Positions 57,801 to 64,000 of a DNA stretch of 64,000 nt are shown piece after piece. Source of the DNA: Gonium pectorale (lineage: Eukaryota > Chlorophyta > Chlorophyceae > Chlamydomonadales > Volvocaceae); NCBI GenBank assembly GCA_001584585.1, contig LSYV01000055.1, positions 579,492-643,491 on the forward strand, read 5' to 3'. The first letter of the stretch is position 1. Every line of letters begins with the position of its first letter. A program made the translations under genes and the position numbers. Below the pieces are notes generated by a model. The model was given only the letters and a program-made list of their open reading frames with translations. It did not search any database and was not told where the DNA came from.

Positions 57801-60800
57801 CCGTTATCATCCCATCGACCCAAATTTGGCATTCTGCCCCATCGGATCATTTGTATCCCATTTGCAAAATGTCGTTATCATCCCATCGACCCAGCATTTG
57901 GCATTTTGCCCCATCGGATCATTTGTATCCCCCATTTGCAAAATGCCGTTATCATCCCATCGACCCAGCATTTGGCATTCTGCCCCATCGGATCATTTGT
58001 ATCCCATTTGCAAAATGTCGTTATCATCCCATCGACCCAGCATTTGGCATTCTGCCCCATCGGATCTGGCGCAAGGCGTGTGCACTCTCCTGCCCTACGC
58101 CCTCACTCCCGGAATCACTTGCGGCCCCTTCGTGCCCTACCTGCTGCCTGCCCCACGGCCGCTTTGGCTCGGGCCAGCGCGTCGCCCGCGCCGCCGTCGC
58201 CCGCTGCCGGCCGGGCCTTCTTGGCTGGCCGCCCCGCATTTATCCGCTCCAGCTCCGCCTCCTCGATCGCCCGCTCCTTGGCCAGCCTGCGGTGGCCGGT
58301 GGCATGGGAGCGCAGGGCCCGTGGGTCAGGCCCGCCCAACGAGCAGCCCATAAACACCTCATCCAAGTGCTGCAACGACGCAAAAACACGCACACACGAG
58401 GAGGTCAGCTGCAACCCGCACATCGTATGTACAACAGCAACAAGAACAACAAATGAGCCACGGCGTTCGGGGAACGACCACCATGACTGAATCCCATCCG
58501 GACAAGGCAGCGTGCAGGGGTCCACTCCGGGGCTCACCGCTCGTCTTCAAGCACGTCGTGGGCGGACCGTATCTTGGCCCGCTGCGCCGTCGCCGCGGCT
58601 GTCGCCTCCGCCTCCTCCGCCTCCGCTTCGTCGCCGAACGACAGCAGCGCAAGGTTCTTGGTGCGGCCCGCGGCGCGCTTCTTCGCTGCGGCCGCAGCAC
58701 TGCGGGAAACCCAAGGCAGCCCCAGAGGGCGTCTTAGGTCTCGAGCTGACAGGCAAAGGGTCCTCACTGCACTGCACGTTTCGATACTGTTCCCGTTGCG
58801 CACACAAGCCGACACCTGGCACAGCGGGTTGATCTTGGCCATTACTGCTGCAACTGCCGCGCCGCCGCAGGCGACTGCGCCGCCCGCGATGCATTGACCC
58901 GGCTACCTACTCCTCTCGCCTCCCCTCCTCTCCCCTCCACTCCCACACGCTCAGTAGATCCGAGCCGCAAGGCCGCTGCTGCGCTGCACTACCAGCGGCC
59001 GCCGAGCCGCGGCCCCCTCCCCTTCCCTCGCCTGCACACCTCCTGGCCTCCTGCTCCGCCTTGACGGCCTCCCGGTCGACGCGGGGCACCAGGTCGTCAA
59101 AAGGGTTCCACACCACCTCGGCATCCTTGATCACCGGCGGCTCCAGCGGCCGGTCGTCCGAGTCCACCTGTAGGAAGGCACAGGGTTGCAAAGCATTCTC
59201 ACTGGAAAGGGCATCTTGGGGCGCATGATTCGCGGGTCGTTTCAATGCAAACCCGCCCGAGCCCGCGACGCCGTCCCCGCTCCAAGACATGTGCCCTTTC
59301 AACGCCCGAGGAAACCGGCACCAATGACTGAACCAACCAGCCCACCCGTCTCTCTGTGCCCGACGTCCACCTGGTCGAGGTGGCAGGAGCGGGCATGCGC
59401 CGGGGCATTACGGGACGCGAGCCCTCCCCAGGCCACAAGCACCGAACACCGCCCTCGATGGAGCCCGTCGGCACATCAACGTGGGGGGGGGGGCGTCATG
59501 GAGGGCATTCCCCGGCGCATGCGTCGCACGGCACAGGACGAGACCGCACCTTCCAGCAGGCCGTTTCGTCCGTTGCGTCAACGGCACACCGGCAGCTCGA
59601 CTCACGGCAGGCCGGTCCCTGGTCCCCCGCCGCAGCACCCCACCCCACCCAGCCCGGACTCTCGGAATGCGACCGCCCACCGGGAGCCGGGGAAGGAAGG
59701 AAGGGACCGGCTTAGCCGCCGGACGGCCGAATGCTGCTGTCGCCCAGCCCGGTGACATCCAAACCTATCTTCACACACCCTTCCCACCCGCCCGCCCGCC
59801 CGCCCCCACCCCCACCGGCAGGTCGTTGAAGCGGAGCATGTTGTACACTGTGTCGCCCACCACGCGGCCAAAGATGGTGTTCCGGTTATTGAGCCAGTCC
59901 GTCTTGTCCAGCGTGATGAAGAACTGCGAGCCGTTGCTGTGCGGCTCGTTCTTGTTGGCACACGCCACCAGGCCGCTGCGGGGGGACGGGACGAGGCAAG
60001 GTGGTGGGGCTGGGCGCGCCGGGACGACACCGCTCGGGGCGCAGCGGGGTGGGAGGCGCTCTCGCTGGGGGAGCCTGGAATCCGCTCGTGGGAGCGGGCA
60101 AGGTGCCAGCCGCACGATAAGGCCGAGACGTGGGGCTGGCGCTCCTGAGGAGCTCCCGCAGTTCCCCAACATCTCGCTGATGGCGGTCGCGCCGCACGAG
60201 CACGCGGTGTGGCTCATGATGGCAGCCGAGGAGCCCCGAGCATGCGCATTTCGGCAGCCTGGAGGCATGGCACAGCAGTCCTCGGCCACACCGCAGCAGG
60301 ATGGCAACCCGCCCCCGGGCACTGACACGCGGCCCCGGCTGGTCGGGTGCGTATGCTCCATCCAGCTTCAAGTACCTCCCTCCGTACCGGCGGGTGAACC
60401 GCAGCCGCGAGTGGAACTCATCCTTGAAGGGCTCCCCGTATATGGACTCGCCGCCTGGCAGCCAGCGGAGGGCGGAGGGCGGTAAGGCGGTAGGGCGGGA
60501 GGGTCGTAATCCGCCAGGCACAGGGCACGTGGACAGCCGTGGAAGTCGGCTGCCCCTTCATCTGCTCGACTGGCCTCGCTGTTATCCTCCTGTGCTCCCT
60601 CGTTTGCCCTTCAATTTGGCCTCCGTAAGGGCTGGACAAGATAAGGTGTCCCTCCATGCCCGATTCCAGGGACCCGCCCCCACCGTCTCCAGTGCCGGTG
60701 GGGTCTCCTCCCTGCGCGATGTAGTCCTTGATGACCCGGTGGAAGATGGTGCCGTCATAGTATCCCTCCGCGCACAGCTGCACAAAGTTCCGGCAGGCCT

Positions 60801-61412
60801 GAGGGGGGAGGGAACGGAAAAAACCGGAGGGTCCGACACATGGCTCACGAAACGTGCGACCCGAGAGGTGAGGAAGGACTTGAGCAGTGTCCGGTCATGT
60901 GATGTTTGCGGTGCTACTAGAATCCGCCGGATGTTGTGCGGGGCCGCTTGGGCCCCGCGGCCGCCGTAAGCAGTGGGCCAAGGACCAAGCAGCGCACGCC
61001 GGAAGCATCCCTAACCTTGCGCCATGTCCTGCCACAGCAGGGTCTCGTGGGTGGAACTGGTTGAAGGGAGGTGTGTATGTGTATGTGTGTGTGGGTGGGG
61101 GAGGGGGGGGGGCCTCCCGGGCGACCAGGTGCCCAAGGGTTTCGGCATGGCCCCACGAACCCTGACGTGCCTGTCACCCTCACTCGCCCGCCCCCATCTT
61201 CGACACAAATCGCCTCCACTCTGCATTATATAAGCCCACCTTTGGGGCTTCCTTGGACCACAGCTCGATCTCCAGGTCGCCGATACTCGTATGCAGGAGC
61301 ACCTATGATCAGGCGTCAAAGTCATTTTTTGATTTGTATGGAGGTGATTTGAGGGTGGGCCCGAACGCACCTTGCCCTTGGTTGGGGGCTCGAGATTGTA
61401 TATATTGGACAT
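54892..61412 (-). CDS. CWC27: CWC27 spliceosome-associated cyclophilin, 13 exons
   Basis: Exons: 61371-61412, 61240-61302, 60684-60798, 60388-60454, 59816-59975, 59040-59167, 58538-58699, 58141-58286, 57146-57317, 56608-56821, 56181-56308, 55593-55923, 54892-54993. The product is about 609 residues. It starts [14 protein letters not shown], the CWC27 signature, followed by the cyclophilin fold: [77 protein letters not shown] and [14 protein letters not shown] are the family's post-domain motifs. A charged, helical C-terminal region ends in [23 protein letters not shown]27 binds CWC22 in activated (B-act) spliceosomes. Unlike human CWC27, the tryptophan corresponding to W121 of cyclophilin A is present. 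Exon 8 is the least certain (an upstream acceptor in another phase was rejected). Intron 8 contains a satellite array with a 136-N gap. Confidence 0.93.
57036..57053. repeat. Telomere-like motif GGGTTTAGGGTTTTAGGG
   Basis: One TTTAGGG and one TTTTAGGG unit lie in tandem inside CWC27 intron 9. TTTTAGGG is the telomere repeat of Chlamydomonas-type algae and TTTAGGG that of most plants. Confidence 0.6.
57493..58065. repeat. 71-73-bp satellite array in CWC27 intron 8, with gap
   Basis: Successive units begin CATTTGTATCCCATTTGCAA and end GCCCCATCGGAT. They differ mainly at GTCG/GCCG, CCCAGC/CCCAAA and small indels. At least five units plus partial ones are visible either side of 57659-57794 (136 Ns). 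The array is AT-richer than the surrounding exons. Confidence 0.95.
57659..57794. other. 136-N assembly gap inside the satellite
   Basis: The N run lies within the tandem array and is flanked by identical GCAAAA/AAAATG edges, so the copy number of the array is unresolved. Confidence 0.95.
59187..59222. repeat. Dispersed intronic repeat, family C (copy in CWC27)
   Basis: AGCATTCTCACTGGAAAGGG followed by CATCTTGGGGCGCATG resembles 989-1031 and the reverse of 8513-8553. Confidence 0.5.
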
Positions 61413-62093
61413 GGTTTCTGCAGCGGTCTACAGGTGCATCCCTCTCAAATAGCATGATACTGAAAAAGCAGGACAGGGAGAGCAGTGGCGCAGTACAGAA
61501 ATACGTCAATTCGACAGGGCGCGTTGCACCTGACCCTGCACCAACGACGCTAATAAGCAGACAAGTGTTGATCATCGAACGACGACGAAGCGCGACAACC
61601 GAAGTAACATAAGCTTCGAGCTGCTGCTAACACACCTTTGCGCTCGCTGCTTTCACGACCAGGGCATCGTCCCTCAGTATAGCGGAAAGGTGAGTTTGCA
61701 GAGTTTTAAAGCAGAAGGTGCAGGCGGGCATGTCTCCAGCTCATGTTTGAGCTCTGTCGTTGTTTTCCCTTATGTACCCCGAGAACATGTATTCTCAATA
61801 TCGGCATTTTCCATCTTCTGCAGGCCGTCCGTGCTCTCAAAGCGGGCACGTCGCCGGAAGGCAGCACCACAGCATGTCCGTCTGAAACGGTCATTATTAA
61901 GGGAAAACACACATCTTGGGCCGCTGTTGTAGGGCCTGCTATTGACGACCGCAGCTCAGCGAGCTGAGCAGCTCATTGGCCCCACGCTTCCTGCCACGGG
62001 TAGCCGCGCCGTCGTGACTGTGCCACAGCCAGCGTTGGAGGGGATGCTGTAGCACCTCGTAGTGCATAAAACGTGCGTAACAGATCTTGCTGG
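61413..62093. promoter_or_regulatory. Divergent region between CWC27 and the right-edge gene
   Basis: 681 bp between opposed start codons. A good donor (GGAAAG|GTGAGT, about 61689) and a later TTCTGCAG acceptor (about 61823) on the plus strand suggest a spliced 5' UTR for the right-edge gene. No ATG in this part starts a plausible coding exon. Confidence 0.4.
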
Positions 62094-64000
62094 ATGGCAG
62101 AAGACGCGCAGGACGAGGGGACTCCGTCAGCTCTGCGCCCAAGGCCTGGCTGGGACACGGCCGCCCGAAACCCGGACATTGTTCACGGCCCGATCGATCC
62201 CGCCACTGTTTCCAGCACTGGCTATCTGACATCGAGTTATCAGCCGCCTAAGGTGACATCCCCGCCCCTCAGCGTGGCCGCCAGCGAGCTGGACCAGTCG
62301 GCTTTCACTGAGCAGCAGCAGGTGCGCAGAGAGGCGCGCATTTGGGAGATCGCTCGGCGCAGGGGCAAGCAAAAGGCGCGCAGGGGTGCTTGGATGGCGT
62401 GGAGCAGGGCATTTTCAGGCCAGGGTGGCGTCTGCTACAAGCTCTTCGTATGCGATCCGGTGTCCGCGACCCGACTCGTTTCCCCTGCTCACTGCCCCTA
62501 GACCTGCCGTACGACTGAGCGTAAATTTTTTGTGCAAGCGGTTTGCCGAGCATTCCACCTTCTTCGGGGCCCCCTCTCGGCACAGGGGCACAACCTGGGT
62601 CGGACAAGCGGCGGCCAGGCGGCCGCCACCACCGGCAGCGGCCGCGGGAGCAGCGACGTGGCCCCCCTGCCCGACATCCTACTGCCGCCCGCCGACGGGC
62701 GGCCAGGCTGGGATGGGCGCTTCCACCTGGACAAGGCCGCGTGGGAGATGGCCCCGCGCACGACGCTGCTGCGGCCGCCCTCCCCCAACTCCCTCCCCAG
62801 CGTCTCGCCCAGCGGCGCCTCACGCCCACGCCACAGCGAGCTGGGCGATGGTACGGCGGCGCAGCGGCGCATGACGGGCACCGACGGCGTGGACCTGGAC
62901 GCCGCGGCCCCCGGCAGCACGGACGGCTTCGGCGCGCGCACCACCATCCTGCCGGGCCTCAACGCCGTATCCCCGGCCATCAGGACCAGCCCCTACTTCT
63001 TCTCGCAAAATGGCGGGGCACCCGGCTCTCCGGGCCAGGGCGACGCGCCCGTCGCCTCCAAGCCCGGCGCGAAGCGCCAGTCCGTAACCAACCTGTCGGA
63101 TACCTACGTCGGCCGGGCGTACAGCCCAGACGACAACCAAAAACGGGCGTCCATGGCCCTCGACGGAACCTCCACGCCCGACGGCGCCGGCTCGGGGGGC
63201 GCCACCGGCGCCACCGGCGCCGGCAAGGACGGTCCCGAGGCGGCCGATGAGGGCGGCGTGGACGGGCGCGGCACGCACCTGCCGTCGCTGGACCGCGCGT
63301 ACTTCGGGCGCCCCGCAAAGGACGTGGAGAAGGAGAAAAAGGCCGGCGCGGGCGGGGACAAGGGCGCCAACGCCAAGCGGCGAGGCGCCGCGGAGCGGGC
63401 GAGCAAGGTGGACATGCTGGGTGCGGTGTACATGCCCGGCATGAAGCTGCGGACCAGCTCCAAGAAGAAGCTCACCGGCCCCGTCAGCAACCGGCTATAC
63501 CCCTATGGGGCTGGCGGCGGCGGCAGCAGCGGCAGCGGCGGCCACGCCGCCGAGGACGGCAGCGGCGGCTTGTACGCCGGGTACGGCGGCGGCGGCACGT
63601 CGCCTGCGCGCGTGCGCGACACGGGGCTGGCGGGTCCCTGGAAGCCGTCGGGCAAGCAGACCATCCCGGAGCCGCCGCCCGCCCCCGGCGACCGGCCCAA
63701 GGCCAAGTTGACGGCGGAGGAGCAGGCGGTGAGGATGGCTGGCGGGGGGCGGGGGGAAGCAGGGGCTGGGGACGGGAGCCCCGGGAGGGGCGGGTGTGGA
63801 GCGCGAGGGCGGCGGGCGTGCGCATATGTGGCAATGCGCATGCGTGTATATTGGATAGTGGTACCGGCTTAGGCATTCCTGGGCCTGGAGCTGCAGGCTC
63901 GGAGGCGCCACGTTGGCCCCAGGCGCACTGGTCTTAATGTTGACGTGCTGGAGCGGGCTGTAGGGTACACCTCTTGTGCGGGCGCCGCCCGCAGCCCGAG
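62094..64000 (+). CDS. Unrecognised low-complexity protein, 5' part (runs off right edge)
   Basis: Exon 1, 62094-62321 (76 codons, ATG at 62094), ends in a Gln run at CAG|GTGCGC. Exon 2, 62586-63728 (381 codons), follows in phase 0 and ends at GCG|GTGAGG. A third exon probably begins at 63897 with RRRHVGPRRTGLNVDVLERA and continues to or beyond the edge. The protein is Gly/Ala/Ser/Pro-rich and looks disordered. The tetrapeptide PGWD occurs twice (RPRPGWDTAARNPDIV and GRPGWDGRF), and later segments are basic (MPGMKLRTSSKKKLTGP). I recognise no family. It is head-to-head with CWC27. The codon pattern and clean splice phases support a real gene, but no function can be given. Confidence 0.65.

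Noticed and set aside
58287..58537. Extension of CWC27 exon 8 upstream to the acceptor before HLDEVFMG
   Set aside because: That acceptor is phase 0, while exon 7 ends in phase 2. The acceptor at 58287 gives a consistent phase, so the upstream part is treated as intron, with some doubt.
1..64000. tRNA, rRNA, CRISPR, prophage or insertion-sequence features
   Set aside because: None was seen by eye; the window is eukaryotic and spliced throughout. A tRNAscan or Rfam run could still reveal a small RNA gene.

Overview
This is a nuclear-genome window from a GC-rich unicellular or colonial green alga, most like the volvocine lineage (Chlamydomonas/Volvox). The evidence is strongly GC-biased, Ala/Gly/Pro-rich coding sequence, many short GT-AG introns, TGTAA-type poly(A) signals, and gene families such as a plastid ABC1 kinase beside mitotic and spliceosomal housekeeping genes. 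There are no prokaryotic features (operons, CRISPR arrays, Shine-Dalgarno sites). I spliced the genes by hand, requiring consistent intron phase and matching family sequence patterns recalled from memory; no search was run.

Layout, left to right: (1) 5' end of a WDR75/UTP17-like WD40 gene, minus strand, running off the left edge. (2) 2.7-13.5 kb: 17-exon plastid ABC1-type atypical kinase, plus strand, with introns full of G/C-skewed repeats. (3) 16.3-26.8 kb: 20-exon gene, minus strand, for a protein of about 2,500 residues with some 35 Sfi1/centrin-binding-type cores on a strict 33-residue period and an unusual N-terminal beta-trefoil-like module. (4) 27.4-29.8 kb: BUB3, plus strand, divergent from (3). 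(5) 31.0-32.6 kb: thiol/halide methyltransferase-like gene, minus. (6) 33.1-35.4 kb: NSE4 kleisin of the SMC5/6 complex, minus. (7) 36.6-44.4 kb: 25-exon NAP1/NCKAP1 (HEM family, SCAR/WAVE complex), minus, with a probably spurious 330-N gap. (8) 44.4-49.9 kb: lower-GC interval with a weakly supported chain of minus-strand exons. (9) 49.9-52.6 kb: importin alpha, plus. (10) 54.9-61.4 kb: CWC27 spliceosomal cyclophilin, minus, with a 71-73-bp satellite in one intron. (11) 62.1 kb to the right edge: start of an unrecognised disordered protein, plus, head-to-head with CWC27.

The genes do not form one pathway. Several serve chromosome and cell-division functions (BUB3, NSE4, the Sfi1-like protein, importin alpha) or RNA processing (WDR75, CWC27); NAP1 is a cytoskeletal regulator and ABC1K a plastid lipid-metabolism regulator. 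The most noteworthy items are the Sfi1-like repeat protein, the algal NAP1/HEM gene, a CWC27 that keeps the cyclophilin tryptophan, three small dispersed intronic repeat families, and the orphan exon chain at 45-46 kb.
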